DNA from: an uncultured Caryophanales bacterium
GTDB taxonomy: Bacteria; Bacillota_I; Bacilli_A; RF39; UBA660
Reading direction: 5' to 3'
Length of the DNA: 41,823 bases
Assembly (NCBI GenBank): GCA_947168625.1
Contig: CAMVMQ010000003.1
Span: 1-41,823, forward strand
A program made the translations under genes and the position numbers. The notes under the pieces are model-generated. The model did no database searches. It saw nothing but the letters and a program-made list of their open reading frames with translations, and had not been told where the DNA came from. This document shows, one piece after another, positions 8,552 to 16,592 of the stretch (the stretch's first letter is position 1; the number at the start of each line of letters is the position of its first letter).

Positions 8552-8731
8552 ATGAAAGAAGAAATAAAAGAAAAAACAACAGGTGAGGGTGTTGGTTTTG
8601 AAAGAATTAGAAGAATAACTGGGTATTTAGTAGGTACTGTCGACAGATTCAATAATGGAAAAAGAGCAGAAGAAAGAGATAGAGTTAAACATAGTACTGA
8701 GGGTTTACTTAATACTAAAAAGTGTGCCTAA
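8552..8731 (+). CDS. Separate NrdD glycyl-radical domain protein
   Basis: A 59-residue protein whose middle, RRITGYLVG (residues 20-28) followed by DRFNNGKRAEERDRVKH (31-47), matches the C-terminal glycyl-radical segment that I know as part of NrdD (RRVCGYLG...FN.GK..E...RVKH in the E. coli enzyme). Gly24 would be the radical site. It has its own GAGGAG ribosome site 9 nt before the ATG and is separated from nrdD by a true stop and 20 nt, so this is a split gene rather than a frameshift. It overlaps nrdG by one base (TAATG), giving coupling to the activase. Likely role: autonomous glycyl-radical subunit completing NrdD. Confidence 0.8.
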   Translation: MKEEIKEKTTGEGVGFERIRRITGYLVGTVDRFNNGKRAEERDRVKHSTEGLLNTKKCA

Positions 8732-9282
8732 TGAAAATTAGATTAGCTGTAAATTATTTACAGAGTGATAGTATAGTTGATGGTGAAGGAATCAGAACAG
8801 TTATTTGGACGCAAGGATGTTCTCATAATTGTCCTGGATGCCATAATCCCAATACTCATTCTTTTGACGATGGTTACTTATTGGATATCAAAGAAGTAGA
8901 AGATATGGTCGATGAACTAGATGGTCAAGATGGTGTAACATTTTCAGGAGGAGATCCTTTTTATCAACCAGAAGCATGTGCAATCATTGCTAAATATATA
9001 AAAAAAAGAGGATTAAATGTTTGGTGTTATACAGGCTTTTTATATGAGACATTAATTGAATTATCCAAAAAGAATAGTAAAATAATGGATTTCTTAAAAG
9101 AAATAGATGTTTTGGTAGATGGACCATTTCTACTGGAACAAAAAAGCTATGATGCTATTTTTAGGGGCTCAACTAATCAGAGAATTATTAATGTTAAAAA
9201 GAGTTTAAAAGATAAGAAAGTCGTATTAGTAGATAAATACTATTTAAAAGAGAAAAAAATTAAAGAGCATATTTATATATAG
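8731..9282 (+). CDS. nrdG: Anaerobic ribonucleotide reductase activating protein (radical SAM)
   Basis: Radical SAM activase that generates the glycyl radical on NrdD. The cluster motif C-x3-C-x2-C is at Cys30, Cys34 and Cys37 (CSHNCPGC), and a GG-E-like SAM-binding motif is seen as FSGGDPFYQ near residue 74. Length of 183 residues fits NrdG. The ATG at 8731 overlaps the stop of the preceding small gene; an upstream in-frame start would be further inside that gene and lacks support. Operon order is nrdD, glycyl-radical piece, nrdG, then a terminator. Confidence 0.95.
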   Translation: MKIRLAVNYLQSDSIVDGEGIRTVIWTQGCSHNCPGCHNPNTHSFDDGYLLDIKEVEDMVDELDGQDGVTFSGGDPFYQPEACAIIAKYIKKRGLNVWCYTGFLYETLIELSKKNSKIMDFLKEIDVLVDGPFLLEQKSYDAIFRGSTNQRIINVKKSLKDKKVVLVDKYYLKEKKIKEHIYI

Positions 9283-9292
9283 CTCTTTTTTT
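9262..9292. terminator. Bidirectional terminator (nrdG / rodA-like)
   Basis: Stem AAAGAGC (9262-9268) with GCTCTTT (9282-9288), T-tail on the plus strand and a matching T-run on the minus strand. Confidence 0.8.
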
Positions 9293-10421
9293 AGTTTTTA
9301 AATCTTAAATTTTCATTAGAAATATTAAATAACATTCCTACTAATATCATATAAGATAGTAAAGATGAACCTCCGTAGGAAATAAAAGGAAGAGTAATTC
9401 CCATAATTGGAAGTAAACCAATTGTCATACCGATATTTTGAATTTGTTGAAATATTAAAACAGAAATAATGCCCGCAACTGAAAGTTTATCATTAATACT
9501 TGGTGATTTATTTGCTAGTGTTAGAACACTAAAATCAAAATAAATAAGTAAAGATAACAATAAGAGTGAACCTATTAAACCAAAGTTTGATGAATATACA
9601 GCAAAGATAAAGTCTGTCTGCATTTCTGGAAAGTAAATAGGAGTATTACTAAAGCCATGTCCTAAGATACCTGCAGATCCAACAGCGGTAATACCATTTG
9701 TAAGTTGCAATCCACTTGAAGTAGACCAATTTAATATTCTATCCATTCGGTAAAAGAAACTAGTACCAAATATTTTTATAAATAAATCTTGTTTTAAGAA
9801 ATATATGCTAAGAAAAATACCACCAAAGATTATAATTGTACTAATTATTATAAAAAACCATCTTTTCTTAAACCCGCCAATAAATAACATAATAAGAGTA
9901 ATAATAAAATAAATAAGTACCGCACCAGTATCAGGTTCAATAAAAGTAAGAATAGAGGGTATTCCAACAATTACGAGAACTTTCAAAAGAAATTTAAATT
10001 CATCTTGAACTTCAGCATTTGCTTTTTCCTCTTTAAAATCCGTTATCATTCTAGATAGAGTAATTATTAAAAATATTTTCATAAATTCAGAAGGTTGAAA
10101 GCTGCCAATATAAGGAATTACAAACCAACATTTTGCATTATTAATTTCTTTACCAAAAATCAGAACAAGTACTAATAATGCAACTCCTATTATATAAAAA
10201 ATGTAAGCATTATTATAGAGAAATTTATTTCCGAGAGTCATCATTAAGTAAGCTATAGCAAATCCAACAATATACCATAGTATTTGCTTCAAGTACAAAT
10301 TTTGTAAATCGTTAGATACGAGTCCTCTAGTAGCATAAATAGTAATAGCACTTATTATAGCAAACAAAATAATTGGAATAATAATACTTTTTTCTACTTT
10401 AAACTTTGATTCTTTTTGCAT
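9291..10421 (-). CDS. rodA: FtsW/RodA/SpoVE family peptidoglycan polymerase
   Basis: A 376-residue SEDS-family glycosyltransferase that polymerises lipid II. About ten membrane segments are visible. The family signature near the C-terminus, GITLPFISYGGSSLLSYMI, is intact, and the conserved region with the catalytic Asp in the loop after membrane segment 7 is seen around GHGFSNTPIYFPEMQTDFIFAV, where the Asp is in QTDF. RodA (elongation), FtsW (division) and SpoVE (spore cortex) cannot be told apart safely; the GILGHGFSNTP stretch is RodA-like. It lies alone on the minus strand, with AAAGGA before the start. Confidence 0.88.
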   Translation of the reverse strand: MQKESKFKVEKSIIIPIILFAIISAITIYATRGLVSNDLQNLYLKQILWYIVGFAIAYLMMTLGNKFLYNNAYIFYIIGVALLVLVLIFGKEINNAKCWFVIPYIGSFQPSEFMKIFLIITLSRMITDFKEEKANAEVQDEFKFLLKVLVIVGIPSILTFIEPDTGAVLIYFIITLIMLFIGGFKKRWFFIIISTIIIFGGIFLSIYFLKQDLFIKIFGTSFFYRMDRILNWSTSSGLQLTNGITAVGSAGILGHGFSNTPIYFPEMQTDFIFAVYSSNFGLIGSLLLLSLLIYFDFSVLTLANKSPSINDKLSVAGIISVLIFQQIQNIGMTIGLLPIMGITLPFISYGGSSLLSYMILVGMLFNISNENLRFKN

Positions 10422-10516
10422 ATATATAAATCCTTTCTTAATTATGATACCACATTTTAGAAAAATAATAAATATCTATAAAAATAAATCATATATTTAA
10501 TTAGAGGTGAATAGTA

Positions 10517-10846
10517 ATGAAAGACTTACCAGAGATGTATCATCATATCAGTAAAGATTTTCATAATAATGAAAAAGTATATTCTTCAATATACAATAAA
10601 AAAGAAAGTATTATAGATAAAGTAAAAAATAAAATAATCGATAATAAAAAAGAATATACAATCGAACAAAAGATATATAATATCTTTAATTCTCCTAATT
10701 ATATATATAAAATGGATGTTGTTATTGTAACTGATGAAGGAAAGGTAAACAAGAGAATAGTAGGAAAAACGAGAACTAATTTAATTACTATGGATGGCGA
10801 ATACATACCAATAAACAAAATAAGAGATATCTATGTGACAAGATAA
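10517..10846 (+). CDS. Hypothetical protein, 109 residues
   Basis: Not recognised. It has a charged, lysine-rich N-terminal half that is likely helical (about residues 1-50) and a C-terminal half with short strands (MDVVIVTDEGKVNKRIVGKT, then ITMDGEYIPINKIRDIYV), which looks like a small beta-barrel domain of the kind that ends in a functional-site loop. No membrane segment or signal peptide. GAGGTG precedes the ATG. It lies just upstream of lgt on the same strand, separated by a T-run but no clear hairpin. Confidence 0.65.
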   Translation: MKDLPEMYHHISKDFHNNEKVYSSIYNKKESIIDKVKNKIIDNKKEYTIEQKIYNIFNSPNYIYKMDVVIVTDEGKVNKRIVGKTRTNLITMDGEYIPINKIRDIYVTR

Positions 10847-10900
10847 CTCTTTTTTTTTAATATCATTTATGATATGATTATATGGAAGGAAAGTGAAAAT

Positions 10901-11677
10901 ATGGATCGTACATTTATTAAAATAGGAAATATAAATATCTATTGGTATTCAATTCTTATCATAGTAAGTGTTTTTATTGGTTATTATTTTTCTTTAAGGG
11001 AAGCAAAAAAGAATGGGCTTACCAAGAACTTTATTTCAGATTTAGTTTTTTATCTCGTAATAGTATCAATTTTAGGGGCTCGCCTTTACTACGTGATATT
11101 TAATTTCGATGTATTTAAAGATGAACTATTAGATATATTTAAGATATGGGAAGGCGGTATTGCCATTTATGGAGCAGTAATTTCCGCTATTATATTTATC
11201 ATTATATATTCAAAAAAGAAAAAAAAGAATTCTTTACTAGTTCTAGATACATTAGTTCCATACCTAATATTAGGTCAAGGAATTGGCAGATGGGGTAACT
11301 TTTTTAATAAAGAAGCTCATGGTGCTATTACTACATTAAATCACTTAAAAAAACTACATCTACCCAATTTTATAATTAATGGAATGAATATTAATGGTTC
11401 ATACTATATACCAACATTTCTATATGAATCGATTTGGTGTTTAATCGGATTTATTATCCTAATTATTATTCGTAAAAAGGATCAATATAAACATCCTGGT
11501 GCTTTATTATTTACCTATTTTATATGGTATGGAATAGGTAGATTTATAATTGAAGGAATGCGTACTGATAGTCTATATTTTCTTGGCCTTAGAGTTAGTC
11601 AATTAGTATCTGTTATCTTAATTATAATTGGAATAATTGGTATAATTAAAATAATAATTAAAAATAAGAGGAAGTAA
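10901..11677 (+). CDS. lgt: Prolipoprotein diacylglyceryl transferase
   Basis: Transfers diacylglycerol from phosphatidylglycerol to the lipobox Cys of prelipoproteins in the membrane. The Lgt signature GRWGNFFNKEAHG (near residue 135) matches G-R-x-G-N-F-x-N-x-E-x2-G, and the GRFIIEGMRTDSL stretch near the C-terminus holds the conserved Arg/Glu pair. Seven hydrophobic segments are seen. The ATG at 10901 is used rather than an in-frame one at 10874, because GGAAGGAAAG lies just before it and the protein then begins MDRTFIKIGNINIYWYSI as in homologues. Length is 258 residues. A lipoprotein substrate lies at 15896. Confidence 0.94.
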   Translation: MDRTFIKIGNINIYWYSILIIVSVFIGYYFSLREAKKNGLTKNFISDLVFYLVIVSILGARLYYVIFNFDVFKDELLDIFKIWEGGIAIYGAVISAIIFIIIYSKKKKKNSLLVLDTLVPYLILGQGIGRWGNFFNKEAHGAITTLNHLKKLHLPNFIINGMNINGSYYIPTFLYESIWCLIGFIILIIIRKKDQYKHPGALLFTYFIWYGIGRFIIEGMRTDSLYFLGLRVSQLVSVILIIIGIIGIIKIIIKNKRK

Positions 11678-11684
11678 TCACATT

Positions 11685-12311
11685 ATGGAGTATATCTATA
11701 AAGATAAATATTATGAAATAGAAATAATAAGAAAGAATAATAAGAATACATATTTAAGAGTAAAAGATGGTAAGATAGTAGTTACTACTAACTACTTAGT
11801 TAGTAGGAGTAAAGTAGAAAAATTGATTAAAGATAATACTGCCTTTATAAATAAGAATTTAGATAAAGATATAGAGAAGAAGAAAGATACATCTTTTAAA
11901 TTATTTGGAAATGTCTATGATATTATTTATGGATTTCCAAATACTGAAATAGATGAAAGTAAAATTTACACCAAAGATGATAAAACATTAGATAAGTATT
12001 TGTATAAATATATTAAAAACACATATGAAGAAAGACTTAATTATTGGTATAATTCCTTTGAAGAAGAAATTCCAATACCTAATTTAAAAATTAGGAAAAT
12101 GACTAGTAGATGGGGAGTATGTAATATTAAGAATCATAATGTTACTTTAAATTTAGAATTATCTAAATATAAAAGAGAAGCCTTAGATTATGTCATAGTT
12201 CATGAACTTAGTCACTTTATTCACCCAAATCATTCGAAGAACTTCTGGTTACTAGTAGGAAAGTATTATCCAAAATATAAAGAAGTAAGAAAATATTTAA
12301 AAAATAATTAA
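11685..12311 (+). CDS. YgjP-like (M48-type) metallopeptidase domain protein
   Basis: A 208-residue protein of the YgjP/DUF45 family. Conserved motifs are MTSRWGVC near residue 138 and the zinc motif HELSHFIHPNHSKNFW near residue 163, giving HExxH plus the family's second histidine pair. Members are predicted zinc peptidases of unknown substrate, and some occur beside restriction systems, which is not the case here. It starts 7 nt after lgt with GAGGAAG before the ATG, so the two probably share a transcript. Confidence 0.85.
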   Translation: MEYIYKDKYYEIEIIRKNNKNTYLRVKDGKIVVTTNYLVSRSKVEKLIKDNTAFINKNLDKDIEKKKDTSFKLFGNVYDIIYGFPNTEIDESKIYTKDDKTLDKYLYKYIKNTYEERLNYWYNSFEEEIPIPNLKIRKMTSRWGVCNIKNHNVTLNLELSKYKREALDYVIVHELSHFIHPNHSKNFWLLVGKYYPKYKEVRKYLKNN

Positions 12312-12427
12312 TCTAATTAGTATTATCATTTAAATTAACGATAGTTAATTTAAAATATCATTACAAGTATATTCTGGTATGTAGATATGTTTAATATAGA
12401 TAAAATAATAGAAAGAAAAAGAATTAT

Positions 12428-12458
12428 GAAACAAAATAATTGTTTCTTTCTTTTTTTT
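12428..12458 (+). terminator. Rho-independent terminator overlapping the next promoter
   Basis: GAAACAA (12428-12434), loop AATAA, TTGTTTC (12440-12446), then a long T-rich run. The TATAAT at 12463-12468 starts only five bases further on, so terminator and promoter of the next gene are nested. Confidence 0.7.
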
Positions 12459-12484
12459 ATATTATAATAAAGATGGTGATTCAA

Positions 12485-13216
12485 GTGGATAATATTACTT
12501 CAGTAAATAATAATCATATTAAAGAATTATGTAAATTAAAAGAAAAGAAATATCGAGACAGTACCAATAGTTTTCTAATTGAAGGAGAACATCTTATCTA
12601 TGAAGCTTACAAAGAAGGATTATTAATTGAAGTTCTTCCTTTGATAGGTGAAGATTTTTCTGTGGATGCCAAAATTACTTTTATTACTCCAGAAGTTATG
12701 AAGAAATTATCAAGTACTGATACAATTCCTAAAGTAATTGGGGTATCTAAGAAAAAGAAAGAAGGCATTATTGGAAATAAAGTATTAATTCTCGAGGATA
12801 TTCAAGATCCCGGAAATCTTGGAACAATTATTAGATCAAGTTTAGCATTTAATGTCGATACAATTGTCTTAAGCTTAAGATGTGTTGATCTATATAATCC
12901 AAAAGTAATTAGAGCAACGCAAGGTTCTTTATTTCATATTAACATTATTGTAAGAGATATAGATCTTTTCATTAGAGAATTAAAAGATAAAGAATATAAA
13001 ATATTTGGAAGCAAAGTAGATGGTGGATTAGATATAAGAAGTGTTAATCTTCCTTCAAAATATGCTTTAATCATCGGAAATGAAGGACAAGGAATGAGTA
13101 AAGAGACTACTAGTCTTTGTGATAATTTACTATATATAAAAATGAATAATGAAATAGAAAGTCTAAATGCAGGAGTAGCGGCATCAATTCTACTATATGA
13201 AATGGAGAATAAATAA
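12485..13216 (+). CDS. TrmH-family RNA 2'-O-methyltransferase
   Basis: SpoU/TrmH-type methyltransferase, probably acting on 23S rRNA like RlmB or the YsgA group. An N-terminal substrate-binding domain (FLIEGEHLIYEA near residue 26) is followed by a knotted SAM-binding domain with the three SpoU motifs: LEDIQDPGNLGTIIRS (about 100), IIGNEGQGMS (about 195) and LNAGVAASILLYEM (about 228). The GTG at 12485 is preferred: GGTGAT sits just before it, and a TATAAT at 12463-12468 would start transcription near 12475, too late for the ATG at 12473 or the one at 12440. Its stop touches rimM. Confidence 0.88.
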   Translation: MDNITSVNNNHIKELCKLKEKKYRDSTNSFLIEGEHLIYEAYKEGLLIEVLPLIGEDFSVDAKITFITPEVMKKLSSTDTIPKVIGVSKKKKEGIIGNKVLILEDIQDPGNLGTIIRSSLAFNVDTIVLSLRCVDLYNPKVIRATQGSLFHINIIVRDIDLFIRELKDKEYKIFGSKVDGGLDIRSVNLPSKYALIIGNEGQGMSKETTSLCDNLLYIKMNNEIESLNAGVAASILLYEMENK

Positions 13217-13698
13217 TGGAGTTAATTAAGATAGGAAAAGTAGTAAATACTCATGGAATAAAAGGTGAAATAAGAATTCTTTCAAAATTCCCCTATAAAG
13301 ATAAAGTGTTTATTAAAGGCATGTATATCTATATAGATAAAAAAGATAAAGAAATAATTAATACATATCGTAAACATAAGAATTTCGATATGATTACAAT
13401 GGAAGGATACTCTAATATAAACGAAGTATTAAAGTATAAGGGTAAAAATGTCTATGTAGATAAAAGTGATATAAAATTAGAAAACAATTATCTAGATGAG
13501 GATATAATAGGACTTAATGTCTATATAAATGATAAATATAAGGGTGTTGTTAAAGATATTGAAAGATATGAAAGTACAACATTACTAGTAATTAATAATG
13601 AAAATAGAAATCATTTAATTCCTTATGCTTTAATAGATAAAATAGATATAAGTAATAAAAAAATCTTTATAAAGAATATTAAAGGGTTAATAGATTAG
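13216..13698 (+). CDS. rimM: 16S rRNA processing protein RimM
   Basis: 30S maturation factor that binds ribosomal protein uS19. The N-terminal barrel opens with IGKVVNTHGIKGEIRI as in the family, and the C-terminal PRC-barrel is seen in the stretch DIIGLNVYINDKYKGVVKDI with the closing LIPYALIDKIDI. Length of 160 residues is normal. It overlaps the methyltransferase by one base (TAATG). In most Bacillota rimM is directly followed by trmD; here a repeat protein is inserted between them. Confidence 0.92.
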   Translation: MELIKIGKVVNTHGIKGEIRILSKFPYKDKVFIKGMYIYIDKKDKEIINTYRKHKNFDMITMEGYSNINEVLKYKGKNVYVDKSDIKLENNYLDEDIIGLNVYINDKYKGVVKDIERYESTTLLVINNENRNHLIPYALIDKIDISNKKIFIKNIKGLID

Positions 13699-13708
13699 GG
13701 GTATAAAT

Positions 13709-14461
13709 ATGACTGATTATTTAAGTGAATTATTTAGAAATATTAAGGTAGACAATGGTAAAAAAATTAATTTATTAATAGATAAAGGTATTATTAATTA
13801 TCATGAAGTATTAGATAATTTATTAAATATGGGTTCTTCAAGAAATCTTCTTTTATTTGCTATATATATTGAAAAGGTTAGTACTGAAGATAAAATAGTT
13901 ATAGCTAAAGAATTAATTAGAAGAAAATCTTATTATGAAATAACTATCCTGGCAAAAGATGTAATAGATTCTCTTTATGAGTTATTTGAAGATACAATTA
14001 TTAGTTCTGATAATGCATATATAATATATGACTTTGCATTTAATGTCAGAAATATAAATATCGAAAAATTTGAGAATAAAATAATAGAACTTGGCAATCC
14101 AGTATATATTTTTCGTTTCGCTTTGAATATAAAGGGTGCTAATATTTCTAAATTAGAAAAGGCTATTATATTAACAAATAACTCTGAATATATTTCTTTA
14201 TTTGCTACTAGAATAGCTAATGCTAATTTAGAGTTACTAGAAGAAGCTTTAAGTAATAATGGTAATTTAGATGATTTTAAAACCTTTCTTAAATATAAAA
14301 ATAAAGTACAGAAAGAAGATTATAATAAACTTTGTAATTCTATAAAAAATAATGATATAAATGATTTAGAATTAAATAAAGATAGATATGCTTATTTATT
14401 TAAAGAACCAAGTGAAAAAGTAAAAGCTTTAGTTAGGAAAATTAATAATTTGGGATATTAA
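13709..14461 (+). CDS. Helical repeat (HEAT-like) protein, unknown function
   Basis: Not a recognised family member. The 250-residue protein holds at least three tandem units of roughly 29 residues between about 105 and 195, each with the pattern Y-I-x2-F-A-x2-[IV]-x3-[NA]-[IL]-x2-[LF]-E. They begin NAYIIYDFAFNVRNINIEKF, NPVYIFRFALNIKGANISKL and NSEYISLFATRIANANLELL. An alpha-solenoid for protein or RNA contact is likely. It follows rimM after 10 nt with a weak GGGG ribosome site, so it is probably in the same transcript. Confidence 0.7.
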   Translation: MTDYLSELFRNIKVDNGKKINLLIDKGIINYHEVLDNLLNMGSSRNLLLFAIYIEKVSTEDKIVIAKELIRRKSYYEITILAKDVIDSLYELFEDTIISSDNAYIIYDFAFNVRNINIEKFENKIIELGNPVYIFRFALNIKGANISKLEKAIILTNNSEYISLFATRIANANLELLEEALSNNGNLDDFKTFLKYKNKVQKEDYNKLCNSIKNNDINDLELNKDRYAYLFKEPSEKVKALVRKINNLGY

Positions 14462-14540
14462 TTCTAACTATATAATTTATTAGAATAATTTTCAAAGTAA
14501 TAATTTATTTTGACTACAATGATGAAAAGAATTATATAAG

Positions 14541-14569
14541 TTTACTTTTGAGCCATTATATACTATAAT
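14541..14569 (+). promoter_or_regulatory. Promoter of trmD
   Basis: TTTACT (14541-14546), 17-nt spacer, TATAAT (14564-14569); the ATG follows about 25 nt later. The same TTTACT-N17-TATAAT layout occurs before the genes at 24243 and 31325. Confidence 0.65.
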
Positions 14570-14593
14570 ATTTAATTAGAAAAGAGGGATACT

Positions 14594-15265
14594 ATGGTAA
14601 TTGATGTACTTACTTTATTTCCTAATATGTATGATGATTTTATCAAAGAATCAATTATTAAAAGAGCAATAGAGGACAATAAAATAGAAATAAACATTCA
14701 TAATATTAGAGACTATACCGTCTACAAAAACAAACAAGTTGATGACTATCCAATAGGAGGCGGTGGAGGTATGGTCCTAATGTGTGATCCAATTTTTCGA
14801 GCCATAGAATCTCTTAAAAGAGATAATACAAAAGTAATAATGATGACACCTTCAGGTAAAATCTTTAAACAGAAAATTGCCTATGAATTGTCTAAAGAAA
14901 ATCATTTGATTATTTTATGTGGCCACTATGAAGGATTTGATGAACGTATTAAAAGTATTATTGATATTGAAATTTCTATCGGTGATTATATTTTAACTGG
15001 AGGGGAACTTCCATCAATGGTAGTTATGGATAGCATAATAAGACTTATAAACGGAGTTATCAGTAGCGAATCACTAGAATGTGAAAGCTTTGATGATAAT
15101 TTGCTTGATTATCCAAATTATACTAAACCAATAGATTATCGAGGAATGAAAGTGCCAGAAATACTATTAAGTGGCCACCACGAAAATATAAATAAATATC
15201 GTCATGAAGAAAGAATTCGATTAACAAAACAAAACAGACCTGATTTATTAAAGGAGAGTAAATAA
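14594..15265 (+). CDS. trmD: tRNA (guanine-37-N1)-methyltransferase
   Basis: SAM-dependent methylation of G37 in tRNAs reading CNN and some GG codons, preventing frameshifts. Trefoil-knot SPOUT enzyme: the N-terminal VIDVLTLFPNMYDDFIKESI, the glycine run PIGGGGGMVL near residue 54, and the knot motif IGDYILTGGELPSMVVMD near residue 132 are all typical. A YRGMKVPEILLSGHH stretch near residue 182 fits the tRNA-binding region. At 223 residues it is slightly short but complete. GAGGG precedes the ATG. Its stop overlaps the next gene by one base. Confidence 0.96.
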   Translation: MVIDVLTLFPNMYDDFIKESIIKRAIEDNKIEINIHNIRDYTVYKNKQVDDYPIGGGGGMVLMCDPIFRAIESLKRDNTKVIMMTPSGKIFKQKIAYELSKENHLIILCGHYEGFDERIKSIIDIEISIGDYILTGGELPSMVVMDSIIRLINGVISSESLECESFDDNLLDYPNYTKPIDYRGMKVPEILLSGHHENINKYRHEERIRLTKQNRPDLLKESK

Positions 15266-15750
15266 TGATTAGGAATTATTTAATTAATAAAGATAAAAAA
15301 AGTGGGGAAATTGTTTACTTAGAATATAATAAAGAGGGGTATAAAGTAAAACCTAAAGTTAAAGAAAAAGAAGCAATAGAAGTAAATAAAATAGTCTTCG
15401 TCTCTCCTTCATTAACAGAGAAACTTCTAAAGAAAAAGATTAATGGTAAAATTTCTAAGTTACTTCTTGAACTTAATACTACTTATGATGATGAAGCAGA
15501 TAGCGGAGAAGCGAGATTTAGAAATAAATATTTGGAAGCTGAGAAGCTACTATTTATGATTATGAATACCTATCAGAAATACTTAGGTAAATCTTATATA
15601 AATCTTACCATTAAAAAGATGCAAATAATACTTGATGGTTATAAAGCTAAGTTGTATCAGTTGAATAGAAAAAAACAAAATGATATATTAATGCAATTAT
15701 ATAATGGTATGAATTATGAAGAAAATACAAAAAAAGGAAAAGGTAGATAA
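15265..15750 (+). CDS. Hypothetical protein coupled to trmD
   Basis: Not recognised. A 161-residue, lysine-rich soluble protein. After a strand-rich N-terminus (about 1-50), the rest looks helical, with conserved-looking acidic stretch DDEADSGEARFRNKYLEAEKL (about residues 75-95) and a helical C-terminus ending in basic residues. The ATG overlaps the trmD stop (TAATG), and AGGAG lies just before, so translation is coupled to trmD. The pairing with a tRNA enzyme might suggest an RNA-linked role, which is only inference. Confidence 0.65.
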   Translation: MIRNYLINKDKKSGEIVYLEYNKEGYKVKPKVKEKEAIEVNKIVFVSPSLTEKLLKKKINGKISKLLLELNTTYDDEADSGEARFRNKYLEAEKLLFMIMNTYQKYLGKSYINLTIKKMQIILDGYKAKLYQLNRKKQNDILMQLYNGMNYEENTKKGKGR

Positions 15751-15766
15751 CTTTTTTCTTTTTTTT
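15729..15766 (+). terminator. Imperfect terminator after the trmD transcript
   Basis: A-rich arm (AAAAAAAGGAAAAG) pairs with the T-rich arm after the stop codon (CTTTTTTCTTTTTTT) around a short loop. Confidence 0.5.
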
Positions 15767-15778
15767 GTATCAAATCTA

Positions 15779-15787
15779 TGATATAAT
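15779..15787 (+). promoter_or_regulatory. Extended -10 promoter of tRNA-Thr
   Basis: TGATATAAT (15779-15787), an extended -10 element, ends 15 nt before the tRNA; no good -35 hexamer is seen within the T-run upstream. Confidence 0.55.
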
Positions 15788-15802
15788 TAAAAAGTAATAA
15801 AT

Positions 15803-15876
15803 GCCAAATTAGTTTAGTGGTAGAACAAGGCCCTCGTAATGCCTAGAGGTAAGTTCGATTCTTACATTTGGCACCA
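15803..15876 (+). tRNA. tRNA-Thr (anticodon CGT)
   Basis: A complete 74-nt cloverleaf. The acceptor stem is GCCAAAT with ATTTGGC, the D-arm GTTT/GAAC with loop AGTGGTA, the anticodon loop CTCGTAA with anticodon CGT at 34-36, the variable loop AGAG, and the T-arm GTAAG/CTTAC with loop TTCGATT. Discriminator A and an encoded CCA end the gene. The anticodon stem AGGCC/TGCCT has four pairs plus a C-U mismatch next to the loop. The next gene begins 19 nt downstream with no terminator between, so a shared primary transcript is likely. Confidence 0.95.
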
Positions 15877-15895
15877 TTATTTATGGAGAAAAAAT

Positions 15896-16570
15896 ATGAA
15901 AAAAATATTATTATTTTTTTGTTTACTTCTACTAGTTGGTTGTTCAAATATAGAAAAAGAAAAATCAATAAAAGTTGAAGAAAAAAAAGAAGATATTATA
16001 ACTGATAATAAGAAGCCAGAATACATAGATAATAATCCCATTAAACTCGGCTTATTTGCTTATGATGGAAAATATGATTCAAAAAAAGTAATTAAAGATG
16101 CTTATTATACAGATTTAATAAGTGGGAAAGATATTGGATCGTTTGAAGTATTTCTAACTTCTGATGAAGAGATTTCTGGTAGTGATTTTAAAGATACTTG
16201 GTATAAATATTATAATAAGTATGAAGATATAACTAAGTATAAAATTGGTTATAATATTAAATTTATGTTAGATAATGGTGAAAATTACTCATCAAACTTC
16301 TTAGAACCAGATATTTTTAAATATAGTCCATACTTTTATGTTTATCTATATGATGATGTAAATGTTCAAGATGGTGAAATATATAGTCATCTAGAAGAAG
16401 TAAGTGAAAATACCATAATTACTTCAATTAAATTATATGCAGTTGATAATATTGATAGGGTAGAGAGTATTATTTTATGTGCATTTACATATGACTCAGA
16501 AGATGACTTTGATGAAGATGGAAATTATCGAGGTAACTCTCTATATGTAATTAGAATAAAAAGAAAATAG
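15896..16570 (+). CDS. Lipoprotein of unknown function
   Basis: A 224-residue exported lipoprotein. The signal peptide MKKILLFFCLLLLVGC ends in a lipobox LVGC, with Cys16 as the lipidated residue (substrate of the Lgt at 10901). A charged Lys/Glu linker follows (about 20-45), then a globular Asp/Tyr-rich domain with no known family. The ATG at 15896 is used because an in-frame upstream ATG lies within the tRNA gene and would destroy the signal peptide; GGAG (15884-15887) precedes it. It probably depends on the tRNA-Thr promoter. Confidence 0.8.
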   Translation: MKKILLFFCLLLLVGCSNIEKEKSIKVEEKKEDIITDNKKPEYIDNNPIKLGLFAYDGKYDSKKVIKDAYYTDLISGKDIGSFEVFLTSDEEISGSDFKDTWYKYYNKYEDITKYKIGYNIKFMLDNGENYSSNFLEPDIFKYSPYFYVYLYDDVNVQDGEIYSHLEEVSENTIITSIKLYAVDNIDRVESIILCAFTYDSEDDFDEDGNYRGNSLYVIRIKRK

Positions 16571-16592
16571 ATAGATTAAATTCTATCTATTT
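16565..16592. terminator. Bidirectional terminator (lipoprotein / YrzB-like)
   Basis: A perfect 11-bp stem, 16565-16575 with 16582-16592, between convergent genes; it includes the lipoprotein stop codon and the end of the YrzB-like gene. Confidence 0.75.

Noticed and set aside
12387..12470. 27-codon frame from ATG 12387
   Set aside because: No ribosome site, and it runs through a terminator hairpin and its T-run.
15839..15895. Longer start for the lipoprotein inside the tRNA gene
   Set aside because: It would put 19 residues before a normal lipoprotein signal peptide and lies within tRNA-Thr.
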